This document shows positions 1-9,685 of a DNA stretch of 64,000 bases, in pieces (the first letter of the stretch is position 1; every line of letters starts with the position of its first letter). This stretch comes from Rhynchopus sp. YZ270_cl-10 (taxonomy: Eukaryota; Euglenozoa; Diplonemea; Diplonemida; Diplonemidae): contig OZ037885.1 in the NCBI GenBank assembly GCA_964035575.1, positions 1,116,001-1,180,000 of the forward strand, written 5' to 3'. Under the pieces are notes generated by a model, which was not told the origin of the DNA, did no database searches, and worked only from the letters and a program-made list of their open reading frames with translations. The position numbers and the translations under genes were made by a program.

Positions 1-1276
1 CGTCGCGTGAGCAATCCCCCGACAGGCCCCAGAAACGGGAGGCTTTGACCTGCTTGAGGAGGTCTTCTGTCAACACCTCCGTGATGCAGGACATGATCTC
101 TAAGACTGCACCGCAGCTGAGATAGCGTATTTGTTGTCTGAGGTATGCCTCCATGTCGGTGCACTCCAGCTTGTCTGCGAAAAAACTCAGAAACTCCTCC
201 AAGTTAGAGTGCCCTACACCTTTGCGCGCGAGGAAAACAATAACCTCAATGCATATTTTCAGCATTTTTTGGTTGAACTCGACTTCTTTGTCGCTGTTGG
301 CGTGCAACGTGTGAAGCACGGTTCCATTGGAAGCCTGCAGAGCGGCAGCCTTCACGAGACGTTGGTGTTTGGGGTCGCCTGCATGCGCAGGGAGGTCTCT
401 GGCGAGCTTGGTCTTTGCATGAGAGAAAGCACCACAATACAAGCACTTGAACTTGTCTTCACCCACCACCAACCAGGGGGAAAAACGGTTCAAATGGCCC
501 TGCACCGTGCTCTCCCGCAGACCCATACAACCTTTCTCCTGCGCTTCGCGTTTACGTTTCAGCGTGTTGGTGGAGTCGGTGTTCGCTGGTGCGGTCGTGG
601 TGTTCGTGAGGTTGGGATTGTTCGTGTTGGAGTGCGTGGGACCTAAGAAGACAACATCGCCGTCAGAAGAGTACTCGTCGACATCATCGATTTCCATTGC
701 TGCCTCGGGTTGCTCGGATGCTGCGTTGCGTCTCACTGGCACACATTGCTCCTCCTCCTCTTCTTCGGACGTTGAATCCACGTACTTAACAGCACTCACC
801 TGTGGAGCCATCATCACCACACGTTTCTTCACCTTCTTGCCTTGCGACACCTGGCTCTGCACAGACACGGCAGAGGCATCGCTGTCTCCCCCCTTCTCTG
901 CTTCGTTCATGGCGAACTCATGCGCCTCCGCAACGATCGTCAGGATCGTCTTCCGCTTGCTCCCCTCCCTGTCGTCGTCCGCCAGTTTGGCGCGATCAAA
1001 CTCCTTCAACCAGAGTTTGAGCACCTTGTTGGTGTCGTTCTGGTGGTTTTTAAACCCCCTCACCGTCCCCTCCGCCACAAGAAAAAGGTGAAGGGAAGCG
1101 AGCCGGGGTGTCGGACCATCGGGGATGGACTTGTACTTGCCTGAAGACCACAGGTCGTAGTGCGTATCCCCTTTGTTGGGTTCCACCACACGTACCACAG
1201 GTGCCGCAACAGCTCCCTTCTTGAACATGGACACGATGGTGGGCTGTGCTTTGGAGGTCTTGGCAGTGGCAGGCAT
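1..1276 (-). CDS. hAT-like transposase, N-terminal part (runs off left edge)
   Basis: An uninterrupted minus-strand frame starts at the ATG at 1276-1274 (AAAA before it) and stays open for 425 codons to the window edge, so it is partial at its C-terminus. Seen: an N-terminal PIP-box-like peptide (Q11, I14, M17, F18); a Lys-rich linker; an acidic run near 171-176 followed by an acidic stretch ending in VVFL; and a BED-like zinc finger C278-x2-C281-x16-H298-x5-H304 preceded by a Trp (W268). Then comes a helical region ending in a FWGLSGDCS motif near 415-422. This resembles the start of the RNase-H fold in hAT transposases of the DUF4371/ZMYM/KIAA1586 kind, where the motif precedes the first catalytic Asp. 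The frame looks whole as far as it goes. It could be a live element or a domesticated gene. It is the only sizeable intact minus-strand gene in the window. Confidence 0.72.
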   Translation of the reverse strand, partial: MPATAKTSKAQPTIVSMFKKGAVAAPVVRVVEPNKGDTHYDLWSSGKYKSIPDGPTPRLASLHLFLVAEGTVRGFKNHQNDTNKVLKLWLKEFDRAKLADDDREGSKRKTILTIVAEAHEFAMNEAEKGGDSDASAVSVQSQVSQGKKVKKRVVMMAPQVSAVKYVDSTSEEEEEEQCVPVRRNAASEQPEAAMEIDDVDEYSSDGDVVFLGPTHSNTNNPNLTNTTTAPANTDSTNTLKRKREAQEKGCMGLRESTVQGHLNRFSPWLVVGEDKFKCLYCGAFSHAKTKLARDLPAHAGDPKHQRLVKAAALQASNGTVLHTLHANSDKEVEFNQKMLKICIEVIVFLARKGVGHSNLEEFLSFFADKLECTDMEAYLRQQIRYLSCGAVLEIMSCITEVLTEDLLKQVKASRFWGLSGDCSRD

Positions 1277-1454
1277 TTTTGCGGATGAGTTTGTTCAATT
1301 GTAGTTAGTCTGAGGAGGTGGCTTGTGTGGGTGGGTACAATGGGGTCCGCGCAGGTGAGGACTGAGGGAGTCTTGAGGGAACTCATTTTTTTTTTTTGTT
1401 TTCAGTAAAGCTTCTTCTCTTTCAAACCACCCAAAAACCCAAAACCCAGGTTTT

Positions 1455-1520
1455 GTCTAACTTAGACAAAGCGTTTTTCAAAAAAAAAAAAATTGTCTAA
1501 GTTAAGGCCTAACTTAGACA
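1455..1520. repeat. Nested perfect palindromes beside the transposase gene
   Basis: TGTCTAA-c-TTAGACA lies first. After an A-rich tract, TGTCTAAGTTA and TAACTTAGACA follow as an 11-bp perfect inverted repeat around AGGCC. The two palindromes share a half-site. They could be subterminal transposase-binding repeats of the element carrying the 1-1276 gene, but no matching far end is visible. Confidence 0.55.
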
Positions 1521-1559
1521 GGTTGAGGACCCTGTCAATTTTTAATTCAAATGACTCTC

Positions 1560-1736
1560 TTTTTGTGAATCACTTTCTTTTCTGAACTGTTGAACAGCAA
1601 TTCAGGACTCGTGTTTTCTAAGATCTCATAAATGGCTCTTCCCAGACACCACATCCGTTCTATCCTTCAAAGATGTGAACTGTCTGTAGAAGACAGCCAA
1701 CTGGTTTTTAGGAAATGTTTGCGTTGTTCATTGTTA
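1560..1736 (+). repeat. Orphan copy of Gly-rich-gene 3' flank
   Basis: About 170 bp closely match the block after G1 (5469-5630) and the equivalent blocks after G2-G5: a TTCTTTTCTGAAC start, an AACAGCAATTCAGGACTCGT core, then a GGCTCTTCCCAGACACCACA segment. No Gly-rich gene precedes it here, so it is probably the remnant of an array member that was deleted or displaced. Confidence 0.75.
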
Positions 1737-1737
1737 C

Positions 1738-1768
1738 AGAGGCTTAGGTTCATCTTATAAACTTTTCT
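1738..1768 (+). repeat. Dispersed hairpin element, right half only
   Basis: It has GAGGCTTAGG then TTCATCTTATAAACTTTTCT, as in the complete copies, but the CTAAGC left stem arm is absent and is replaced by flank sequence. A truncated member of the hairpin family described at 59537-59585. Confidence 0.7.
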
Positions 1769-2225
1769 ATTTTTGAGTCAAGTCTTTGCCACGCATTAGA
1801 GTTCTTGTACTCTGCTCTTGGTGACTGCCATGGTTTTGTGTGGCTCCGCTATGTCTCCACCGAGAGTTTCAGCTATTTCGGCTTCTCCCCATCGTATTTT
1901 CTTTGGCCACCAATATTATCTTTTTTTTTTTCTATCACGGCTAACATGCGCCATTACAGCGAAACTCCGCCGCGCCCGATTCCCTGGTGTGAAGAGGCAT
2001 CGTGTGCACTCCCTCCGTTCCGTCGGCGATCATTGTATTCAGCAGACTCCCGTGTTGTGTTCCAGGACACGTGTTTTTCTTGAGTATGTTAATCATGTTA
2101 TCACCCCTTCCCAATCAGGATGGGGATATGACTGTGAAGCGGCTGGGCTTCTCCTGAATTCTGTTACAGTCCAAGTGTGCTATTGTGAACACCGTTGTCC
2201 GGTGTGCTCAACATTCCCACCCACC

Positions 2226-2369
2226 CTTGGATGAGGTGTGCTGTCTGAGGTGTCTAATCCTGTGGGTGGCATTGCGCACCGCATCTGTGTCGGTCCTCTT
2301 TCTTTGTGCACGTTGTGCCAGCATCACACCACACCCACACCCTCCAGACACCCTCTCCCGTCAGCAATA
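2226..2369 (+). promoter_or_regulatory. Conserved leader of Gly-rich gene 1
   Basis: About 140 bp nearly identical in front of all five Gly-rich genes. It ends in a pyrimidine tract plus CAG (2362-2364) five bases before the ATG, which is how a trans-splice acceptor or a 5'-UTR intron end would look. The leader happens to be open in frame for 44 codons but reads nothing like a signal peptide, so translation is placed at the ATG after the CAG. Confidence 0.6.
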
Positions 2370-5300
2370 ATGTTGTTTATGCTGTCTCTCACGGCATGCA
2401 TGGTGCTGTCCGTTACAGACCCCGACCCTGCAGCCATCATGCACGAACACACAGCACTCGTGTTCGGAGAGGAGAAGATCTACACCTGCATCAACGATAC
2501 ACAGACATACACCGTCCCTGCAGGTGTCAGTTTCATTGGTGTTGTTGCTTTTGGCCCTCGTGGGAATGACTTGGGGGGTGACTTCGTGCCTCCCCCTGGT
2601 GGTGTCAGTGCAGGTGTTCTTGCAGTGACTCCAGGGCAGCTGCTTTACGTCATGGTGGGTGGTGTCGGTGCAATGTCAGAGAACTCAACAGACCGCCCTG
2701 ACCCCGGCTGGAACGGTGGTGGTCAGTGCCAAGAGTATGGCGCCACTGGGAGCGGTGCTACAGACATCAGGACGGATGTTGCTGACTTGCAAACGAGGCT
2801 GGTTGTGGCAGGTGGTGCAGGTGGGTCTCCGAGGCACAGTAGCATACCACACGTAGGGGGTATAGGTGGTGGTGAGAACGGAGGTGACGCGTGCGGTACC
2901 CCCGGCCATTTCTTCGACCTGGGTTACGGAGGGGGGCAGACCCATGGGGGGCTTCGTTCCCCAGGTTCCTTTGGCCAGGGCGGGGCCAACCCCGGGTATG
3001 AAAACCTCGCTGGTGGTGGTGGTGGCTGGTATGGTGGAAGTTTTGATTCGGGCACAACAGCCTGTCTCGGGGCTAACGGAGGCTCAGGCCACATTGCAAG
3101 CAGTGTGATCAACGGCACGATGACGGCGGGACATAACCCATATGAAGGGTTGATGTACATTGTGGCCTTGTATACAAGGGTAGACCAGGCAGTCATGCAC
3201 GAACACACAACACTGAGGTTCGGAGAGGAGAAGACGTACACCTGCATCAACGATACACAGACGTACACCGTCCCTGAAGGTGTCAGCTTCATTGGTGTTG
3301 TTGCTTTTGGCCCTCGTGGGTCTGACGCAGTAAACGGCTTCGTGCCTTCCAGTGGTGGGATCAGTGCAGGTGTTCTTGCAGTGACTCCAGGGCAGCTGTT
3401 TCAAGTCATGGTGGGTGGTGTGGGTTCTACTGTTCCATTTGGCAGCTTTGACGTTCCTGCTGTTGGTTGGAATGGTGGTGGGAGTGGAGGACGCGGGGGC
3501 ACAGGTGGGAGTGGTGCAACAGACATCAGGACAAATGTTGCTGACTTGCACACCAGACTGATTGTGGCAGGTGGTGGAGGTGGGTCACAGAGCAATGGCA
3601 AGGTGGGAGGCATTGGTGGTGGTGAGAACGGAGGTCGTGCGTGTCCCAGTCGCAGCATCTCCCCCAATGGTGCCTTGGGGGGGAACCAGACACACGGAGG
3701 CAACTTCGGGAATACTGGTGCAGGGTCCTTTGGCCAAGGTGGGGGGTGCACATTCACATTTGGCTGTGGTGGTGGTGGTGGTTGGTATGGCGGAAGTGCC
3801 CCAACGACATACTCCCAAAACTGTAACTCTGGTGGTGGAGGCTCAGGCCACATTGCAAGCAGTGTGATCAACGGCACGATGACGGCGGGACAGAACCCAA
3901 ACGAAGGGTTGTTGTACATTGTGGCCTTGTACGCAGGACCGGAGACACATGCACCGCCAACAGCAGTGCCAACACAGCCACCACCAACAACTGTGCTAAC
4001 AGCAGTGCCAACAGCAGTCCCAACAATGCCACCAACAGCAGTGCCGACAGCTGTGCCAACAGCGGTTCCAACGGTTGCCCCAACGGCAGTGCCGACACAG
4101 CCACCACGAACGACTGTTCCAACAATGCCGCCAACAGCAGTGCCCACAGCAGTGCCGACACAACAACCACCAACAGCTGTCACAACAGATGTGCCAATAG
4201 CTGTGTCAACAGCTGTGCCAACTGCAGTCCCAACAATGCCACCAACAGCTGTCCCAACAGCTGTCCCAACAGCTGTGCCTACAGCTGTGCCAACAGACGC
4301 ATCTACGGTTGTCACAACGTCTGTGCCAACCGCAGTGCCAACCGCAGTGCCGACAGCTGCACCACCGACACCTTCCCCGCCAACTATTGTATCGGTAGCA
4401 CCGCTGCTGCCTCCTGTCCCAGCACCACCGCTTTCAGGGACAGTCGTCCTCTCTGCAGTTGTGCAGGGCAGACTTGGTTTTAACCTCAGTAGGTATGTTT
4501 GCACGTTTGTTCACCTGAACTGAAAAATACGAGCCTAAAATGAATGCCAACTTCCTAACCCACCCACCACACACAGCCTGCAGAACACAATCACGCTAGA
4601 CCTGTTGTCACTGTTTGAGCTTTCCCAGGGGGACCTTGCGCAGACGCACACAGCATACTTGCAGAGCTTTACACTGACACGAGGAGCAGACGCAGGGGGG
4701 ACAGCGGAGTTCATGATGATGCTTCACTCACACGAGACGGACGCTGTGCTGTGGTGGGTCCCACTGTCACTTGGCCCAAACGAGACTTTTGAGGGCACAC
4801 TGAACACAGTGTACGAGGAAAGTATGTATTTCCGTGCAAGCCCACTGACGGGGCAGACGGAACGGATGGAGTTCGAGCACACAATGCGCATACACTCGGT
4901 GCTGGTGTCTGAGGATGGTCAGGGTGCAAAGGTGACGCCCACACTCTCGGTGGCGAAGGCACTGAACGCGACACAGACGAATATGACCCTGCAAGGGTCG
5001 TACAGCTCCGTGAACAAAGACTTCTCAGGCGCGTTGCTCTGCGACGTTGACACGAACGTGAGTGTGACGGCGACGTTGGGGTCTGTGACAGCACTGGGCG
5101 CAGACCTGAGTGCACATATGGCGAGCAACGCCGAGGGGCCGATAGTGCTTGTGGTGCCCTGTCTGAAGGGGAGTGCGGTTGTTGCGAGCTGCACTGCGCC
5201 GTGCAGCCTGCAGTGGGACGGTGGGTCTACAGCACCTGCACCACAGCCTCGGGATGGGTCGAGCTCTGGTAAGCCTGTGTGGGTTTGGATTATTGTTGGG

Positions 5301-5432
5301 TGTGGTGTGGTGGTGGTGGCAGGACTTATCTTCTTTGCACGGATTCGGAAGCCCAGGACATACGACAAGCACCTCTCAGAGCATGAGCTCGCAGGTGAGG
5401 AACTTGGTTGCCTAGAGGAGGCCTTGGCATGA
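2370..5432 (+). CDS. G1: two-Gly_rich-domain type I membrane protein, spliced
   Basis: Exons 2370-4492 and 4577-5432 join exactly in frame (992 aa). Layout: signal peptide about 1-17 (MLFMLSLTACMVLSV); two ALK/LTK-type glycine-rich domains at about 40-267 and 277-523 (QTYTVPxGVSFIG start, TPGQLxxVMVGG, WNGGG, GATDIRT, RLxVAGGxGG, GGGGGWYGGS, SGHIASSVINGTM end); a PTAVPT stalk about 524-670; an extra N-glycosylation-rich domain of about 240 residues found in no other array member; a membrane helix about 941-961; and a short basic then acidic tail. Both Gly-rich domains are of the 'CINDTQTYTVP' type used as domain 2 in G2-G5. In animal ALK/LTK this fold binds protein ligands, so a surface-recognition role is inferred. 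No kinase is attached. Confidence 0.82.
4493..4576 (+). other. Intron in G1 (84 nt)
   Basis: It begins GTATGT, has a branch-point-like TTCCTAAC at about 4552-4559, and ends CCACACACAG. Removing it avoids the TGA at 4521-4523 and joins AGT-AG/C-CTG in frame, so the stalk runs into the membrane-proximal domain. GTATGT is also the donor of the other four introns found. Confidence 0.85.
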
Positions 5433-6200
5433 TGCTTGTCCTTGGCGTAGTGGGATCTTTGTACACGTTCTTTTCTGAACGGTTGAACAGCAATTCAGGA
5501 CTCGTGTTTTCTAAGCTCTCATAAATGGCTCTTCCCAGACACCACATCCTTTCTCCCCTTCAAAGGTGTGAACTGTCTGCAGAAGACAGCCAACTGGTTT
5601 TTAGGATATATTTGCTTTGTTCGTTGGTTTGTGTCATGCCTTTGTTGTTCTGTTAAGTGTTTTTGTTGTTTGTGAGGTCAGAGCGTTTCACCGGTTTATC
5701 AGGGTGGGAACTACTTATGTGCGGATACAGAACATAGCGTGGGATGTTATTTATAATGACTAAGCACGAGGCTTAGGTGCATCTTATCTTTTTTTCTATT
5801 TTTTCCCCTCCGGCTTGAGCACACAAACAAAGATCCTATCTTTTTGGCACGCATTAGAGTTCTTGTACTCTCTTGGTGACACTGCGCCATGGTTCAGCTC
5901 TCACCGCTCCACAGTTCCACACAAATCTACAGCATTCGGTGTCAATAATCCTCTCTACGCACCGATTAGCCAACAAATTTCTTCACTGGTCACGCCATCA
6001 CGCCCATCAGTGTATCCACACTCTCCTCCACGTACCATGGTACACTGTCATACAAAGAAAATAGCTTCTTCTATAAACCCCCTCAGCTCCCATCCAATGA
6101 TGGCACCTTCTGCAACCTCCTTGCAACTATCTGCATACTAATCCGGATCTGACAAAACCTTTCCCCCTTTTTGGAACACTCTACCACAGAAAACAAACAA
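5433..6200. other. Spacer G1 to TPR gene
   Basis: It holds the Gly-rich 3' flank block (about 5469-5755), a hairpin element at 5757-5792, a block shared with 1790-1828, and a C/T-rich run leading to a CTACCACAG acceptor at 6189 just before the TPR gene. No gene seen. Confidence 0.6.
5757..5792 (+). repeat. Dispersed hairpin element (short loop)
   Basis: Stem CTAAGC (5760-5765) and GCTTAG (5771-5776) with a 5-nt loop ACGAG, two nt shorter than most copies. Followed by the family's GTGCATCTTAT tail and a T tract. Confidence 0.72.
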
Positions 6201-8387
6201 ATGGAAAAACCGAAACGGCAGTTCAACAAAGAAGACCTCTACCGGAAGGCGATTCATGCACGGCCAAGCAGCTCTGCGTTTAATGATTTGGGCTGTCTTT
6301 TACCACGGGATGGGGAGGTGACGTTGCTGAACGGGGAGACTATGAGCAAGGCACAGATGTTCAAACGCTCCATTGCTTTGAATCCACAAAACAGCCATGC
6401 GTGGAGCAACCTTGCGCACGACCTCTCCATTGGCGGGTTCACGACCCTCGAGGACGGTGAAATGGTCACAAAGACGGAACTCTACAAGCACGTCATCAAG
6501 CTCAAACCTGCCCAAGCGGCCGCCTACGCTAACCTTGCAGACGCACTGCCCCTCCGTGGCTGTGTCACCCTCGACGACGAACGCTTCACCAGAGAACAGC
6601 TCTACGTCAAAGCCATCTCCCTCAAGCCCGACTCCCGCTACTACTCCAGCCTCGCGAAGATCCTCCCCAAGCACGCCACCGTCCTCCTCTCCCCAGGCCA
6701 CCCCGCCTCCGTCACCGAGCTCCTCATCAAAGCCCTGCAATGCGGACCCAAAGAAAGAGACCGCGGCACACTGTACTACAAACTCGGCTGCGCCGCCTCG
6801 CGCGACGTCACAATAGATGGCTGCACATTATCACAAAAAGAGCTCTTCCTCCGCGCAATATCTGCAGACCCAAACAACGCGGATGCCTACAACAATCTGG
6901 GATGGATGCTCCCATCGGAAGGCGGGGTGACTCTTGCTGATGGCAGCACCATGACAAAATCTGCGTTATATAAACGCGCTATTTCCTTAAAACCTTCCCA
7001 CAGCTTGGCTTTGAACAACTTAGGGTGGACCCTCGCAAAGTCTGGCCCAGATGCAACCACTACTCTTGAAGACGGAACCATCGCTACCGCAATCGAACTC
7101 TACAAACGCGCTATCTTTTTCAAACCTCGAAATGCCTCTGCGTATGCAAACCTAGCCTGGGCACTTCCTCCCGACAGCAGTATCGAAATCACCACTCCGC
7201 TCCGCTCCGACAAAAAGGATGTTACCAAAGCAGTAATGACTAAATCAGACCTATTCAAAAGGGCGATAGCATATGACCCGCAAAGTGGTTTTGCGTATAG
7301 CTGTTTGGCATGCACTCTGGAGGATAACGGCGCTACTGCGTTGGAGTCGGGAAAAATGATGACCCAAGGCGAGCTGTTAGTCCGTGCCATTGCGTTGAAG
7401 CCGAATCATGTGAATTCGTATCTAAAATTGAGTATGGTGCTGTGTGAAGGGGAGGTGGTGACCTTTGAAGATGGGTCGTTACAGACGAAGCAGTCTCTTC
7501 TCGAGACGGCGAGGCGGTTGGACCCACAGAACAGTGTTGTGTTCTTTGAGCTTGCGGTGCTGCCTTCACGGAGTCTGCCTTCTGCGTTGCGGTATCTAAG
7601 GAAAAGCATCCAGCTTGACAACAACAATGTCTCTTCACTTTACCATTTGGCCCTCAAAATGCATAGTACTGACGTAGAAACGCTTCACTCTGTTTCATAT
7701 GGAAAGGAGGATATATACGAAATGGTGTTGGCGAAAGAGCCGAACCATGCCCCCGCTTTGAATGGTCTTGGAGCAATCTCGTCTGATGTGTCTCTTCTGC
7801 TTGCTTCATTGTCGGCAAACCCAAAATGTTGGAAGCCTTATTACAATATAGCTTGTTTTATAGAGGAGAGCGTTGAGATTGCTGGGGTGGAGTGTTCCAA
7901 GATTGATTTATTGGTGCGTGCGGCGGAGATTAATGAAAATGAAACGAGGATTTTGACAAATCTTGGTAAAGCATTGCCTCTTGGAGGGAAGGTAACAATA
8001 AATGGAGTACTATTGAGTCAGGTGGAGTTGTACCAAAAGGCAATACAGTTGAACCCAAAGGATTCGTACGCGCACTTCAATTTGGGGTGCGTTCTGCCGG
8101 AGGGAAGTACCGTAGAGCTAGACGGGGTGTGGATGGGGGAGGCCGATTTAAAGCAGCGTGCGTTCTTCTTGGACGCAGATGTGCGGACTGTTTCTGGAAG
8201 CATTTCAGGCGATACAGAGCCCTGCACACCTGAAAGCGTTCACCTCGAGATGCGCAAGGGAGAGGTGGATGGTGAAGAAAAGGAGGGCACGGCAGGAGGG
8301 GGGAGAGACAGAGGAGAAAGTGCGGGGACCATCAGCCGTGTCAAGAGCGGTGCTTCCGTGTCCTTTTTGGACCCGAGAAGGCTCTAA
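6201..8387 (+). CDS. TPR-repeat protein with DG-insert repeats
   Basis: 728 aa from the ATG at 6201. An upstream in-frame ATG at 6171 is rejected because a pyrimidine tract and CTACCACAG acceptor (to 6189) lie between them. Residues about 10-650 form about 14 tandem TPR-like units of roughly 44 residues. The typical unit reads LYKRAIxLKPxxxxAYxNLGxxLP followed by an insert TLxDGxxMTKxxL before the next helix, about ten residues longer than a canonical 34-residue TPR. The last 80 residues are low-complexity, Gly/Glu-rich and probably disordered. No enzyme domain, signal peptide or membrane segment is seen. TPR arrays are protein-interaction scaffolds; the partner is unknown. The gene sits between two Gly-rich surface genes but shares no sequence with them. 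Confidence 0.85.
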   Translation: MEKPKRQFNKEDLYRKAIHARPSSSAFNDLGCLLPRDGEVTLLNGETMSKAQMFKRSIALNPQNSHAWSNLAHDLSIGGFTTLEDGEMVTKTELYKHVIKLKPAQAAAYANLADALPLRGCVTLDDERFTREQLYVKAISLKPDSRYYSSLAKILPKHATVLLSPGHPASVTELLIKALQCGPKERDRGTLYYKLGCAASRDVTIDGCTLSQKELFLRAISADPNNADAYNNLGWMLPSEGGVTLADGSTMTKSALYKRAISLKPSHSLALNNLGWTLAKSGPDATTTLEDGTIATAIELYKRAIFFKPRNASAYANLAWALPPDSSIEITTPLRSDKKDVTKAVMTKSDLFKRAIAYDPQSGFAYSCLACTLEDNGATALESGKMMTQGELLVRAIALKPNHVNSYLKLSMVLCEGEVVTFEDGSLQTKQSLLETARRLDPQNSVVFFELAVLPSRSLPSALRYLRKSIQLDNNNVSSLYHLALKMHSTDVETLHSVSYGKEDIYEMVLAKEPNHAPALNGLGAISSDVSLLLASLSANPKCWKPYYNIACFIEESVEIAGVECSKIDLLVRAAEINENETRILTNLGKALPLGGKVTINGVLLSQVELYQKAIQLNPKDSYAHFNLGCVLPEGSTVELDGVWMGEADLKQRAFFLDADVRTVSGSISGDTEPCTPESVHLEMRKGEVDGEEKEGTAGGGRDRGESAGTISRVKSGASVSFLDPRRL

Positions 8388-9685
8388 GAAAAAGGAGGGG
8401 AAAAAAGGGAAAAAGGGGGGGTTATGGGAACTGAGGAGGGCTTAGATGGGTGTGATGGGAATTCATGATTTCCCCCCTTTTTTTGCTGTCCGATTCCCCC
8501 TCTTTCAATCTCTTCTTTTCTTCGAGAAATGTTTTTTACTCACCCCCTTCCCTGCATAAATAGCAGCTCTCATTGGAAACTGACAACACCTTTTGTTGTC
8601 TATAACCATTAAAAAGTCTTTCAATTTCTTCTCTTCCCCTGAACACTAGATTTTTTTTTTTTAAATTGAGGTGACATGGTTACCTCTCTCCAACGTTTTC
8701 CCCCCCACCATATTGCCTCATTAAAATGAGTATTCGTAAGGAGGCACCTATAACCATATCAATGGGCCGTAGCCTCTCCTCAATTGGCTGGTAGAAGTGA
8801 CAAGAGTGCTATACTCTGTTCAGGCGTTACCCCACTCTAACATTTTGATATCAAACACACACACCACACATGGTGTCGTCCAAGAAATATGTTGCATATG
8901 TAACAAAACGCACCGTCTAAAAGCGTCGGTTTTGTATGTAACAAAACTATCTGCCTAGAGGCGTTACGGCGCTCTCATGAGGTCGTAGTGAAGGGGGGAG
9001 GTGATCATATGCGGGGTATATCAAATTGCCCACTTTCTCCTCTGAACGCCTTTATAGATGGCTCTGCAGTGTGCTTGGTGGCATCTTGACACCCTTTTTT
9101 GTTGTTATTGTAAATAAACGTTTTGCGTGCTCTACTTGGTTTTTTGGCCAGAAACTTCCTCCAAACTCGGGTCAAAAGCAGGTGGATGCTTCATTCATTA
9201 TTTCTAACATTTTTTTTTTTTTTCGCACCCTTCTTTACCTTCTTTTCGTTTAGAAAAGAAGGTATATCAAACAATTTCTTTCTCTTCATTCGACTGTACT
9301 CCTCCCCGTCCCCCATAGATAATAATAAAAAAATGCAACACATCCCCCCACTCATACTCCTTTAACTTTGCTCAAAAAAAAAAAAAAATGTTATAGCAAA
9401 GTAAAACGACTGTATGAAAAGTCGAATAATTAGATGTTGTCACAGTACCCTGCGTCCGCCGATTGAACGGTGAGGTGTTTGCACTTCGAACTTCTCTTTG
9501 TTTCAGGGGCGTTCGAAACCCACACACGGTCAGCGTCAGTACTTCATCACCACTTATGAGGTGAGGTGCCCAATCCTGTGGGTGGCATTGCGCACCGCAT
9601 CTGTGTCGGTCCTCTCTCTTTGTGCACGTTGTGCCAGCATCACACCACACCCACACCCTCCAGACACCCTCTCCCGTCAGCAACA
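8388..9685. other. Spacer TPR gene to G2
   Basis: No gene seen. It holds a block at about 8740-8870 that recurs before G4 (21238-21345) and G5 (25562-25640), a near-repeat of TATGTAACAAAAC at about 8896 and 8935, long T tracts, and from about 9416 the Gly-rich leader. Confidence 0.55.
9416..9685 (+). promoter_or_regulatory. Conserved upstream block and leader of G2
   Basis: The distal half (GAAAAGTCGAATAATTAGAT, then GTGAGGTGTTTGCACTTC) is shared with G3 at 13554-13640. A piece of it (CTGCGTCCGCCGAT and on) also occurs at 38248-38295, far from any Gly-rich gene. The proximal half is the common leader, ending CTCCCGTCAG at 9680 before CAACAATG. Confidence 0.6.

Larger units (their letters stand above)
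1277..2369. other. Spacer between transposase-like gene and Gly-rich gene 1
   Basis: No gene seen. It holds nested palindromes at 1455-1520, an orphan copy of the Gly-rich-gene 3' flank (about 1560-1736), half of the dispersed hairpin element (1738-1768), and a block around 1790-1828 that recurs at 5845-5885. The conserved Gly-rich leader begins near 2226. Confidence 0.7.

Noticed and set aside
2238-2369. 44-codon in-frame extension before each Gly-rich gene ATG
   Set aside because: The extension is not signal-like and precedes a CTCCCGTCAG acceptor-like site and a good signal peptide. Treated as leader.
3401-4504. Long minus-strand open frames opposite Thr/Pro stalks (also 15281-16309, 44796-46193, 55292-56740)
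   Set aside because: They mirror PTAVPT or TPSP repeats as GTAVGTAV or GGEGVGGDGV. Openness comes from the repeat composition, and the plus strand has signal peptide, domains and membrane helices.
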